From: Dasyornis broadbenti
Taxonomy: Eukaryota > Chordata > Aves > Passeriformes > Dasyornithidae
Length of the DNA stretch: 64,000 nucleotides
NCBI GenBank assembly: GCA_013397935.1
Contig: VZRN01005622.1
Coordinates: 3,552,650-3,616,649, forward strand
Direction: 5' to 3'
Shown: piece after piece, positions 51,314 through 62,160 of the stretch
Layout of the letters: each line of letters begins with the position of its first letter
How positions within the stretch are numbered: the stretch's first letter is position 1
Translations under genes and position numbers: made by a program
The notes under the pieces: model-generated
Database searches by the model: none
What the model saw: only the letters and a program-made list of their open reading frames with translations
What the model was told of the DNA's origin: nothing

Positions 51314-52566
51314 CACGACCGGTCCTTTCATGCTTCCTCCCTTTGGAACAGAAATCTTCGTTTTCAGCTGGGGATGCTTTTCTCCTTCTGTTTTTGCCTG
51401 CCCACAGATGCTAATAACATCTCCTTCTTAGTCTCTGTAGCAATCAGGCAGCAGAAGCACTCAGCACTAAAAACCAGGCAAACCTTGGTAGCTGCCCCCA
51501 ATTTTTTTTTTTTTTCCATTCTCTGCAGCAGTTGCCACCTGCCTTCACCTCTGCAGAAATCTGTGAATGTACTGATATTCATCCAATGGAATTGACCAAG
51601 AAGAAGGAAAGAGCAGCATACGGATCAGTTTCCTAAAGTACTAAACTGAATTAAAAATTAGTTTATTTTACCACATTTTATGAAACTAATGAAGCATCTC
51701 AAATGTACATAAATATTCTGCTTCTGTTCAGTGTAGCTAAAGTGTCTGGTGAAAGTGATATAAACAAGAAGGTTGACTTCTTTTCATATTAAACATAGAA
51801 CAGGGGAACAGTGAATAGTGTCACCCTGAGTATTTTGGGTGAAAATACAATAAATATTCTAATTCATAAGGAAACAAACTCTCAGACTGAGAGAAGATAA
51901 AAATATTTAATTTTCTATGTGTGAATGTCTATGTAATATTCCAGAGAAAAGGCAAATAAGTAGAGTTTGTTTTTATTGCAAAGACAATGTTTGGGTACTG
52001 TATGCTGTGCAGGAAAATCAAATAAGACGTTCTGTCAGGAAGATAAAAAATAAATAGCATTAGTTCTCTAGGCTGATTCTGAGCTATCAAAAATATGTCC
52101 AGTCTAACATAGATGGCATTTAGTTATAGCACAGATGAATATTTATTAATATTCTTCAGAGGCTGAAAGGATGGCTTTTGTTTTACTAGACACTTGAAGA
52201 CATGATATTCAAAATATTTCCTTTGTTTGGTGTCAAAAAGTATTATGATCATTTTGGCAAACAGCATCCAAAGAAAGCAATCAGGGAATGTACTGTACTG
52301 ACAGGTTTTGAGCTAGAAGATTAGTTTTGAATGAACAAAACTTCAAGTAATTTGCAAGGTCTTTCAGTCAAATGTAGGACAGATGTTTTATAAATAGTGT
52401 AATACATAACACAATACATGGCTTTAAAGATTTTCAATAAGGTCAGGGAAAAACCTATTTTGGGGGCAATTGGCAGGTGACAACAAGTAAAGTATAAATT
52501 AAATCTCAAAGCTGTTTTTCAAGGCAAAAACAAGTATGATTTAGATTCGGTAATGAATGGACAGTG
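51314..52566. other. Unique non-coding DNA
   Basis: Nothing recognised. The plus frame 51374-51595 follows the pyrimidine tract but ends in a T-tract-encoded phenylalanine run and has no domain. Confidence 0.5.
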
Positions 52567-52947
52567 TCAATGAGACAGTTGAATTAAAAACCGGCAGCAA
52601 TTGTGCATTTTCATAAGCAAGAGAGAGTACAACTTTAATTGTTCCTTGACAGCGCCCTTGTTGAATTTGTCAAGAGATGTCAGAATAGGAGAGAGCATGA
52701 CCCGCTTGTGGGAACATGGGGGACAATCAGCATAAATGTACCAGAAGATTTTATGTCCTCTTTTACAGGAATGACTTATCCATAAAAAGATGATCCTCTT
52801 TACATCTACACTGGCAGAGTTTCTTGCTCCACAGAAGCTCATGTTCAACACAGTTTTCAGGTGCAACAGAGATAATGGGTGAAGCAGATTTCTGCCAGAA
52901 TTCAAGGTGTGAGAGATACAGGGCAGGTGATGCTGTGCTGACTGCAC
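52567..52947. other. Candidate conserved patch with minus-strand open frame
   Basis: Unique sequence without repeats, with AATTGTGCATTTTCATAAGC and ACTTTAATTGTTCCTTGACA that look like developmental-enhancer-type sequence. A 126-codon minus frame crosses it but starts with GTG rather than ATG, carries scattered cysteine and histidine without regular spacing, and matches no family I know. Confidence 0.22.
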
Positions 52948-54241
52948 CAGCCTGGTTTAAGAGAGGTGACCTTCTAGCAGAGAGAAGGCTCAGAGTACCG
53001 TGCCTGTGCAGGTGATAGCGCAGTGATAGCCCCCTTCCAACTGTGCCTTCCTAGCACTGCCCAAGGTTCAGCAAAGAGTCTGAGCGCAGCATAGACAGAC
53101 TGTGCTCTTCGGTTCAAAAGCATGGGGCTGTAGTCTCTGAATCAGGGTTTACTGGTGCCAATATGGAAAATTTACTGGATTTGCCAGCAAATGCAGGAGA
53201 GTGGTGTTATACGAGCAATGTTAAAAGCAAAATTGACTAAACAATGGAATAAAGGGCTCTTGAAAAGTGCCAGCAGGGCATGAACAGGATGGAATATACA
53301 GTAGGAAGAAAAGAATTGTTTCTTTAATTCAGATGAGTTGTGCACCAAAGTCTCACATTCATTTAATGGGAAAGTAACTTTCTGTTTGATAAAAATGCAA
53401 AGAATAACTTGAGAGCATGAACCGGCTGGTGAGTGATGTATTTTGTTAAGCTCCAGCAGTAAAGCCTGAAAACTGTAACCTTTGTGTGTTCTAATAACCC
53501 ATTCATTTCCATGCTGCATTCATTTGGCTGCCAAATGATGACCCCTAGAAATGTACGTCACTGCTGGGCTCTAATTCAGCAGCAGCCAGAAGCAAAAAGA
53601 TGGCTGATGACAATACAGAGGGAGAATACCTGCAGTGAGTGACTTCTTTGCTGTCACAGAGGAGATGGCAGACGATCTGGCAGTTGAAAAGAATGACCAC
53701 TGATTTTCTTCTTTATTTCAGGAGAAACAAAGCCCAAAATACTCAGTAGAATGTAGCTTGTCATTGTGTTCCAATAAACACTCAGGGAAACACACAAACA
53801 AGAAAGGTAACATCCTAGTATATGAAGTCTGTAAGAACATACTAATAATACTACTTTTAATAGATATATGTATATATATATGTAAGTTGTACTGATTATG
53901 GCCACAGCTTGGCATTCAAAGTCAGCAGGTCTGGAACAGCATCCTTAGCATTTGTCTCATCCCATGCCTCATGATTACCATTGAGTAATATTTCTTAAGG
54001 AAACTACTTAACTCTTGTCACCCAGTATAATACCCATTGTTTACAAGCTACTAGTAGAGCTCTTAAGAGCTACTCCTGTGTGTCCGTGATCCAAATCTAC
54101 AGTTTTCTGTGTGTATGATTTTTTTTTCTCTGGATTTGCACCTGCAGAGCCAGCACAGAATACAGAGCAAGATGGGCAGGTGGTTGAATGATTAATCTCT
54201 TAACTTATTGCAAAATCATACTGCTTCACACTTTGATCTTC
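52948..54241. other. Unique non-coding DNA
   Basis: No gene was seen. It contains a short TA microsatellite at 53864-53882. The minus frame 53172-53519 (115 codons) has no recognised domain. Confidence 0.5.
53864..53882. repeat. (TA)n short microsatellite
   Basis: About eight TA units with one TG interruption. It accounts for the tyrosine/isoleucine repeats in the minus-strand frames. Confidence 0.85.
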
Positions 54242-54246
54242 TTGAC
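54242..54246. repeat. Left target-site duplication of solo LTR
   Basis: TTGAC, matching 54641-54645 on the other side of the LTR. Confidence 0.7.
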
Positions 54247-54640
54247 TGTTAGGATCTGATTGTTAAAGGATGCCTCTGCCTGAATTAAGGTGCAACTGAG
54301 GCCATATGTCAAAGTCAGTAGCACAGAATTTATTTAGCAGTAAATGTGATGGAGTGGGAGAAAGAGATTAAGTAGGAGAGTCACCAGCACATGGGTCCCT
54401 GTGGTTTCTCGCTGGCCTTTCCTCTTCTGGTCTGCTTGGTGGTGGGGGTGTCCAAGTGGTCTTCTGGAGGTACCACAGGCCTGGCATGTCCCTGTTGCCA
54501 CCTGTGCTTGTCTCAAGTTCCCTCAGTTGATTTTGTCCAGTGTGCTCATTCCAAACCTTCACCTTCTTTTAGGCCTGGAACTAATGCCTTTCCGTTTTCT
54601 GTGCCTGTTGTGGTGGCGTATCTTATGGGAGCTTCCTACT
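54247..54640 (-). mobile_element. Solo LTR of an endogenous retrovirus, ERVL-like
   Basis: A 394-bp block with LTR structure, transcribed direction minus. It is bracketed by an exact 5-bp direct repeat TTGAC at 54242-54246 and 54641-54645, the target-site duplication. On the plus strand it begins TGTTAGG (so the minus-strand end is CCTAACA) and ends TTCCTACT, where the usual terminal CA has decayed by one base. On the minus strand a poly(A) signal AATAAA lies at 54334-54329, about 80 bp from the 3' end, as in an LTR R/U5 region. No internal retroviral sequence or second LTR lies nearby, so this is a solo LTR left by recombination. A 5-bp duplication suits class III (ERVL) elements. Its frames (119 codons plus at 54391-54750) are not genes. 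Confidence 0.75.
54329..54334 (-). promoter_or_regulatory. Poly(A) signal within the LTR
   Basis: AATAAA on the minus strand inside the LTR, followed on that strand by CTGTGCTACTGACTTTGACA, a plausible cleavage zone. Confidence 0.6.
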
Positions 54641-54645
54641 TTGAC
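54641..54645. repeat. Right target-site duplication of solo LTR
   Basis: TTGAC, matching 54242-54246. Confidence 0.7.
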
Positions 54646-56399
54646 AGTGTTTTGAGACTTCATTGCTTTAAGTCATGGTATTGGTTTAGTAATCTGTCTC
54701 TGGATACAACAGTCTTTAGAAGCTTCAGAGAGGAACCAGAAAATTTATAATATTCAGCACTTACTTTCCCACTATAATCTTTATTGATCTTCAATTATTA
54801 TTACGTTTAATAATATTTGTTTTAGGCTGTGGCTTCCAATCTTGCTTATTGTGGTGCTTTTTCTACTTGTATTTCTATTTGCAACTAGAAATACAAATCA
54901 GTGAACAAGTAGCAGAATTGGGGAATCTAATGTTTAAGGCTCTCCACTGAATTTGTAAGACTTCTAGAATGATTTGTTGTTATTAATTGTTGCAGTTCAA
55001 TTTACTGTGTTGTTGAATGTGCAAAATTCTCATGTTTTAATAATATCCGACAGCAATATGTTCTATCTGGGGAAAAAAAAACAAACCAACAAACTCCCCC
55101 ACCCCTGATGATAAGTTTTAAACTGATGTTCTTTGTCTCAGTATGTGTTCCTGAATTGTAAATTAGGGAGAACAGAGACTCCCAGTCTCCTCATTTTGTA
55201 CTAGTCAATATTAATGCTTGTTTTTATTATGCATTCATGTATTTTTCTTTTCTTGGAGTGAATGAAATGCATTGCTGTATATTTTAAGGAGTCTTTTGTG
55301 TCTTTTCATATTCCTCCCAGTCCTCTTTGACTTTCTGTGCTTTGTTTTCTTCACACCTCCTTGTTAATACTCAAAGCTTTTGACTGTTGAGTTGAGCAAC
55401 TTGATATTTCTATCTTTGGGACTAACACATTTTTTACATTGGGGTATAACAACTAATATTTTCACTGTCCAGAAGCTCACTTGAAGATAAGATGACTTCA
55501 GTCAGTCTGAAGCCAATCCTTTTCCTGATTTTAGAAGAAATCTATGGGGTTTTTTTCTGGACATTTTAGTGCAAGCATAAAATTATATGTATGAAGGGAG
55601 CTAGATGGCTCTCACAAAGTCCATCAAGTATTAAGACTGATTACTGACATCCACAATCTAATTACATGGTTGCATACTTGTTCTGGCTTTTGCACTAGTA
55701 TATTTTACATAATTTTTGATAAAATGGAATATTTTCAGGGGAAGGCCTGCTCTCTTGAGCGTTTGGGACAACCTTTGGACAATTAAAGATTACCTTCCAT
55801 GCTAAGGACAAAGAAGATCAAGACTAGTATTCATGTGAGTATCCTAACCACAGGACTTCTATAAAGTGAGGGGCAGAAGAGAATACGAAGGAGATGTAAG
55901 TTAGAGAAGGCTGTCACCTGCATATTGTTTCATTACTTGCTATAAAATTTGAATTTTTTTTTTAACAAAATTAATTCAACTATTCTAACCCTTCCCAATG
56001 TTTGTTCTTAGTTGAAAATGTTTGGATTTGGCATAACTGCCAACTCGTTTCTCAGCAAAATTATTAACCAAAGTATGTTTTATCAGTCTGGGTTAATGTA
56101 AATGCCCAATGTGTGTGTATTCATGTATAAGTATGCTTAAAAAACCCCCCAAAAACTAGGAACTTTTCAGAAGATTAACACAACTTGCATATTTTATCAT
56201 TAATTCATGATAAAATCAATCAAATGTCCATATAGATATATAGAAGAGATACCTGCATATCCTTTTACTATGTCACACTCATATGTCAAATTTGGTACGC
56301 CGTAAAAATTGTTCTTATAGGTCTGCAATATTTTCTTTATAACAAGAAAACAAATGAATGGTTTCGAGTACAGTTGAAAGAACAAGCGTGGTGTTGTGC
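54646..56399. other. Unique AT-rich non-coding DNA
   Basis: No gene was seen. It includes a perfect inverted repeat (54867-54896) and an A-rich CAAACCAACAAAC tract near 55072-55095. Confidence 0.5.
54867..54896. repeat. Perfect 11-bp inverted repeat, 8-bp loop
   Basis: Arms TTGTATTTCTA (54867-54877) and TAGAAATACAA (54886-54896) around the loop TTTGCAAC. A CTACTTG to the left is echoed by CAAGTAG at about 54906-54912, giving a second, offset pairing. Confidence 0.8.
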
Positions 56400-56740
56400 T
56401 GCTTTATGATCTGTGCTCGGAGTGAGTGTAATACATTTCTGACCTTTCAAGGAACGGCGTTCTTCTTTCAAATGGAGTTTCTTTTTTTTATGAGTCTACA
56501 TATCTGTGGGTCGAGGAGGACAGCGATGGAGTGCTGCAGTAAATTGACCAGCACAAAATGCCACTGTCTCCGCAATTGAATCAGGGTTGTTCGACATATC
56601 CCTTCTGCTAAAATAGCTGAGGGTTGTGTTTTGCTCCACGTGGTAGAAAGCTGGATTTCCACAGGGAAAAGTTTGTTCTATCTGTTCTTTTCCCAAGTGT
56701 ATGTCATGATACCAGTGAATATTAAAGTATGCAAACAACC
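56400..56740. other. CpG-retaining unique patch
   Basis: About nine CpGs within roughly 350 bp by eye, in a region where CpG is otherwise rare, but GC content is too low for a CpG island. It contains an E-box CACGTG near 56638. Overlapping frames on both strands (up to 80 codons) match nothing known. Retained CpGs suggest constraint or lack of germline methylation; this is inference. Confidence 0.3.
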
Positions 56741-57488
56741 AGTTTTGTTGGCTGACTTCTTGTGTTTGTGGAACAGATTCCCATCAAAACCAGTTTCTCT
56801 ATGGATATGAAAAAAAACAAAACCAAGATTATATTGGAACAGTTTTGCATACAGAAATACAAGACAGTGGAATGATGATAATGACTGTTAATGAAATAAC
56901 TGACAGACTTCAGTGAGAAATAAGAGAGGATCACTGCTTTGCTATCTACTGCTGCTGCCTTGGCATCTGTGGCCCATTGGCAAGTGAGTATTAATGTTCA
57001 GGTACTGCTTTGGTGTTTGCTTGTCAGTCTGTGGGGCATGCTAATTTGGAAAAAACCCTCAGAGTACTTTCTCGGATGTACAAGAATTTGAGGGAGCTTT
57101 TAAATAAGAAAGGGAGGAAACAGTTATTCTGGTGAGTAAAATACAGCTCTCCAAGTTGAAAGCTCCTTTTTTCCTTCTTCAGCAGAACTGGAAGATTTTT
57201 ATTTCTGATGTCGATTTACTTTAAGTGATGGAAGCTAATTTCTTTTAGGTAAACATTAGAAAAGTTGGTCAAATAAGCTTTTGTTATTTGCCTCCAGTGC
57301 AAAGCATGATTTATATAAGGAAGGCTGGGTGAGGGGGCCTGCTTAAGTGTGTGATGAGTTGTTCTCCTTAAATACCCATGAAGTTGCAAGTGAGAATATT
57401 GATTGTGATATTGATCAGCTCAGTGATGGTGACGAGACATCACTAAATTAATTATAAGGTCCTACATTTAGTGAATAACTGTTCATTC
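56741..57488. other. Unique non-coding DNA
   Basis: No gene was seen. The piece at about 57290-57480 has conserved-element character, with GCATGATTTATATAAGG, a TTGATTGTGATATTGATC repeat-like stretch and ACTAAATTAATTATAAGG. Confidence 0.4.
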
Positions 57489-57507
57489 CTCTCTCTCTCT
57501 CTCTCTC
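57489..57507. repeat. (CT)n microsatellite
   Basis: About nine tandem CT units. Confidence 0.93.
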
Positions 57508-57780
57508 CTTTTGCTTCTTTTTCATAGCTATGGAACGTAGATGACTAAGAGTGTGTTTTAGTTTGTGGTGTTCTTGTCCAGGTGTAATCACAGCACTAAC
57601 AACAAGTGATAAATTTTGAATCTTCATTCAGTAGCCATTTCAGCGAGGATTTGTTCTGGTTTTCTTTCTCCTCCGTAAAGTTCAAATGCATTTTGCTTCA
57701 TAGCCAGGGAAAGGCAAGGAAACAGAGAACAAGAAGAAATGAAAGAAAGTCATGTGTCCCGGATTCTCTGTAATTTTTTC

Positions 57781-57808
57781 ATTATTACTATTATTATTAT
57801 TATTATTC
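57781..57808. repeat. (ATT)n microsatellite
   Basis: About nine ATT/ACT units with one C interruption. Confidence 0.93.
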
Positions 57809-58541
57809 TATGTCACTCTGTGTGCCATAGGGTAGTTTAATAGCCTGACATGCAAAAGAAAAGGGAAAAAAGCTTTGATATCAAGAAAATTGAGTAAGTG
57901 ACTGAATTAAAACTAGGAGCTGTCAGAAGGGAAGGTGTCTTCTGAAACATTTTAAAATCACATGTAGAAATACACTATGCTCTGAATGTCACTTTCATTT
58001 TGGCTGTTTCAATGGTTCTGTACTTGAAAAAAATCAGAATTCCTATCACGTTGTAGAACTCTTTCTCACTGTTTACTTTTAAGTTCACTTGTACCAGTGT
58101 GTCCAGCTGAATTATTCAAATTTGTGTTGAAACCCACTGGACAAGTGACAGGAAGTTTATGAGCCTAGGGGAGACTTGTACTAGAAATAACATAGGCAGT
58201 GTGAGCAGCTCACTGTATCTTCAGGTCACATTACTTATTGATTTTATTTTAAATGTTGTTCCAGAGAAATAACTTTACAAGGTTCACAACAGTTTTTCTT
58301 ACGGCTTGGGTAGACATCAGTATGATACAAATAAAATGATACAATAGCAGTGTGTCATCACTCTGCAAAGTTATCACTATCAGCAAAGCTTTTTAAAGAA
58401 ATTTAAGTGTTTCAGTCTTTGAAAATCAGACAGGGGATGAATTACTGCTTTTATTCGTACTTAGGAGAAAGACAGAGTACTATCAAACAGTGAGAAGCAG
58501 CTGAGGAGATGGAAAGCTAAAATTAGTTTACTTTGTTACTG
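57809..58541. other. Unique non-coding DNA
   Basis: No gene was recognised. It holds the possible minus-strand poly(A) signal at 58450-58455. Confidence 0.5.
58450..58455 (-). promoter_or_regulatory. Possible minus-strand poly(A) signal
   Basis: AATAAA on the minus strand, about 87 bases past the stop codon of the open frame at 58542-58937. It is meaningful only if that frame is a terminal exon; the hexamer is common by chance in AT-rich DNA. Confidence 0.2.
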
Positions 58542-58937
58542 TTAGACCAAATACTGCACTTCTTTTTTTAATTTTTTTTCCTCTTTCTTAACCTGTAAGT
58601 GCTCTGTTAAAGACATGGAGACACTGAGCACAGATGTTAGCTTCGAGGGGCACTGAGATCTCTGAGGAGTAAATGCTGGTGAATCTTGTTGGAGACACTT
58701 AGAAGATGTCATTTCTAACCTTTCATCCTCATCCTTTGTGGAAGTTACCTTCTGTGTAGTAACACTGGCAGAAGTGAGTGTTTGCCTCTGCTTTGCTGCT
58801 TTTTCATGTGGCTCAGTAAAGACTCTGAGCTTTGAACTGGAGTGACTGAAGCGCAGAATGGTCCTTTTTACTGACTCTGGCACATTAAACAAACAAATGA
58901 AAATCAGGAAGTTGGAGAACTCCTTGGTTTTGAATCC
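58542..58937 (-). other. Protein-like open frame, possible exon, unknown gene
   Basis: The minus strand is open from a stop at 58938-58940 to a stop at 58542, about 132 codons, with no early ATG. This suits an internal or last exon better than a complete gene. The product is hydrophilic and serine/threonine/lysine-rich, with stretches such as KDEDERLEMTSSK and a lysine/glutamate C-terminus (VKKEEKKLKKEVQYLV), resembling a disordered protein segment. A pyrimidine-rich TTTGTTTGTTTAATGTGCCAG ending at 58877 could be a 3' splice site. CACAGAAG/GTAACT could be a donor at 58749/58748, giving a 128-bp exon that starts in phase 1 and ends in phase 0. Alternatively the frame reads on to its stop as a terminal exon. 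I do not recognise the family. Chance remains likely. Confidence 0.25.
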
Positions 58938-58940
58938 TCA

Positions 58941-61069
58941 TGGTTATGGACTTCAGGGTTGAGAGTCAATGTCTCTGAGTGCTGTAATCTATACAATTAA
59001 TAAATTTTCTGATTTGGAGTTGACAGCTTCACTGGCTTCTCTGCTGACATGCATATACCCTCTTATATCTGAAATGGGGATAGACTAATAAAGAGATTAA
59101 ATTTCCCTTTGTGTCAGTCCAGAGAGAAGTAACCTGAATGAGGACTTTTCACACACAAATCTGCACCAACCCAACCCTTGTTTGCAAAAGAGTTCCATGA
59201 AAATAGACCTAATTGTTGATATGACACTGGTATGCCTTACTATAATTTTTTTCGTCTTTTGTGGCTATCCAAAGTTCTCTCAGTTTGAATTGTGAAATGC
59301 CCTGTTTGGGGCCTGGTGAGATATGGGATTTACTTGATTTTGTTTGCTTTTTTGTTTAGTTGGTTTTGACTTTTTGTCATTTTCTTTCAATGGGAAAGAA
59401 AAAAAAAGAAAAAAAAAAAGGATGCCAAATAAATATTCCCTGCTTACCAGCTAAAAAAAGCATAGAACATAGATACAGCATATTGTTGTCCAAACTGTGA
59501 TCAGAAATTGAGAGTTGTAGTGATAGTCTTAGAACTGAGGAACATTCTCATTTGAATATGTCCTTAGCAAGCTGCATACATTATACATTCAAATATATGT
59601 ATGTACATGAACGTATAATTGAGACGGATGTACAGGTGGTATGCTTCAAGAAAGAGTTAGAAAAAGAGATTAAGGTTAAATGTGTATTTAAAAGCAGGAG
59701 TTTAAAAATGCTTGCTTTTCTTAAATTCAAATTCAGATGTTTTGAGAAGTTAAATAGGATTCAGTTGTTTGAGGATTACTTTGTGTATGACTTGGATTTA
59801 AATCACAGGGCATTTCAGATCAGCCACTCTGTTCAAAGCGGCTGCTGTTAAAGGATTTATACACAGTATTGCTTCCAGGGTATTAGTATAGCAGGTCGTC
59901 TTCTAGCTGAATTTGGAGTGAAATGTAGATTTTACATTGTCCTTGTCTAATGTGTGTTTTTTTTGAGCGATCTTGATCTGCTGTTTAAAGGTATTAGCTG
60001 GTTCAAAATCGTTGGTGTTGTTTAGAGGATTTTAAATAGAGGAATGCAGAATTAAGCTACGTGAAACCATGCTTTCCATTCAACTGTAGAAGTGTAAAAA
60101 TAAAGTCTCTAGAGTGAAAGAGGTACTCAGAGTCATGCATTCAGTGATTCAGATCCTACAGAGAGCCACAGATGATACTTCAGTGAGGGTAATATGAGTA
60201 CCTTGGATTATCATTACGTAGCATTTCCCCAACAGGATGAAAAGAACATAGAGTATTTATGAGAGGAAAACCCAAAAAAAGCTAAGATTCTCGTAAGCTT
60301 TTCAAGCAAAGTCAAAAGAAAATGAAATATGCCTACAGTATTTCACCCACAAACAGATGGCCAAACATAACAAATCAATAGTATGTAAATAATAGTGTTA
60401 AGAAGACCTGTCGCAAAGCATGAAAAATTACTGGTTTCTTGGCTGCTACCTGTCCTATACAGAATAAACCTTCACAGAGAAGAGTAGGTTATATGTTATT
60501 TATTTTTTTCACAGAGACAGATGTAGTGGCTCAAAGCTGCCATCTTCATTTAAAAGTCAATTTTTTAAAAGAGTACAATGCAGAATCAAACAGATGCCCT
60601 TTAGGACTTGTAAAGGTGGTACAAGAAATATGCAGTGCTCAAAGTACAGACTGCAAAAGGAAATTCTTTTCTGTTTTCATGAGGCCTGTGCATGCCCTGC
60701 ACCCACATAAGTCTGTGATAGAGAACTTGTGATGGAAACCTGAAAATTTGAGGAGAGTTGTTGCAGCAGGCAGACTGTGAAATAGTGAATTTCTGGTTCT
60801 GTGGCACGCCATCGTCAGAGAGCTGGCACAAAAGTGTCTCTCTGTTTAAAGTCACAAGGAAAGCAGGGATCCAGATTGCATCTTAGTGTGCTGCTCCTTG
60901 AGGTACGGTTTATTAACTACCATCAAGACCTACAGTCTTTTTCCAGGCGAGTTGCAAATAGCATCTCTAGATTTTCAAGACACATTTTGCTACTGAAGTA
61001 TGCCAAGGGTGTTTGCTCAGTCAAATTGCAATAATGGGGGATTTCATTTCAGTTTTGAGAGAGGGCAGT
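58941..61069. other. Unique non-coding DNA
   Basis: No gene or transposon was recognised. It includes an A-rich tract at 59394-59420. The frames at 59552-59851 plus (99 codons) and 60439-60732 plus (97 codons) have no recognised domain. Confidence 0.5.
59394..59420. repeat. A-rich tract
   Basis: A runs broken by single G bases. Confidence 0.85.
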
Positions 61070-61245
61070 GCAAGTGACTCAACTTGTGACCTGAGGCAAT
61101 CGATTTAAAATCTCCCTCTGCCAATGGCTTTTTTTCTGTGGAATGTGAATGATGATGCTTTACTCCCCTAGTCTAGTAAAACATTTTGAGTTCCTTGGAT
61201 TAGGAACTTTTGTCTGGCCTTGGTTCTGTACAGCGTTGTGCAAGG
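61070..61245 (+). repeat. MIR-like SINE relic
   Basis: The sense order CAAGTGACTCAACTTGTGACCTGAGGCAAT, then AATCTCCCTCTGCCAATGGC, TTTCTGTGGAATGTGAATGATGATG, and then ACATTTTGAGTTCCTTGGAT resembles MIR. There, TGTGACCTTGGGCAAGT, AACCTCTCTGCC, CATCTGTAAAATGGGGATAATAAT and a TTTGAGATCCTTGGAT tail occur in that order. Heavily diverged; match made by eye. Confidence 0.45.
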
Positions 61246-62160
61246 TAGAAGTCAAACATTACAATATATGAAATGGGCAGAGTCCGGTTTTAATTTAAGA
61301 TTCATCTGCTTATTATTTTATAAGAATCAGAAAAATGTACTATCGTTTCCTGATAATAAGATATGATAAAGTAAGTATTGAACATTTACAGTCTAAATAA
61401 TTAGTCAGGAATTGAGAGTGCTTAAACTAGCTATTCTTTAGGAATACTTTTAGAATATCAGTTTCAAAAGATTATTTTTTGTGCAGTTGATCAAAATATG
61501 GTTTTTAATATTCTCTAAAATAAAATTACAAAACCCAAATATTTTTGATGTAAAGCTTTTCATTTTTTCTCTATTGTTGTTTTTCACTAATATCATAAGA
61601 TTTTCTGGAGCCCTTAATTATTATTCTTTTTTTTTATCAGAAAGAATTCTCTGGTTTGAGATTTTCATGAAGTATGGCTTGTAATATGTCCTTTTCCAAA
61701 ATGCAGAGTAAAATAGCCCAACATTCTTGCATCTCATAATTTTTAAAATATATTTTCCCAATATTAACCATCTTCAAATCACTAGAAATAATATGTGGTA
61801 ATGTGCTTTGGGGAATTTGTGTTGACTATAGTCATGTCTTTTTAAAAAGCCATTTTTATATTTTTATAGACTTGTTTGCACTTATGCCATTATGTCAGTT
61901 ATGTGGATCATTTTAGGAATATTGTGACCAACCCAAATTCAAGCACTTCTGAACTTGTACATTTAGGAAACAGATGTGAAAAATATCTGTCAAGATGTTT
62001 AAGTATTCTTTATCTTACTCTAAAATTTTATGATGATGAGTAGGAAAGATAGAAAAGATTTGAAAAAAAAAAAACCAAGCCAAGAGAAAAAAAAAACAAA
62101 CAAAACCAAACCAAGAAACAATTTCATGCATTTCCACACCTGTTAGCATACAGATATTTT
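61246..62160. other. Unique AT-rich DNA with A-rich tract
   Basis: No gene was seen. An A-rich tract with CCAAGCCAAG and CAAACAAAACCAAACC words lies at 62060-62120. Confidence 0.55.
62060..62120. repeat. A-rich low-complexity tract
   Basis: A runs broken by CC and G in CAAACCAA-type words. Similar tracts occur near 5246, 28615 and 55072. Confidence 0.8.

Noticed and set aside
51086..51431. Overlapping phenylalanine/proline/leucine-rich plus frames after a strong pyrimidine tract ending in CCCCTAG
   Set aside because: A splice-acceptor-like tract alone is common; the frames are low complexity and no donor or known domain follows.
53654..53915. Minus frames with YIYIYIY-like stretches
   Set aside because: Translations of a TA repeat and flanking AT-rich DNA.
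54391..54750. 119-codon plus frame
   Set aside because: Lies mostly inside the solo LTR, on the strand opposite to LTR transcription, and runs past its border.
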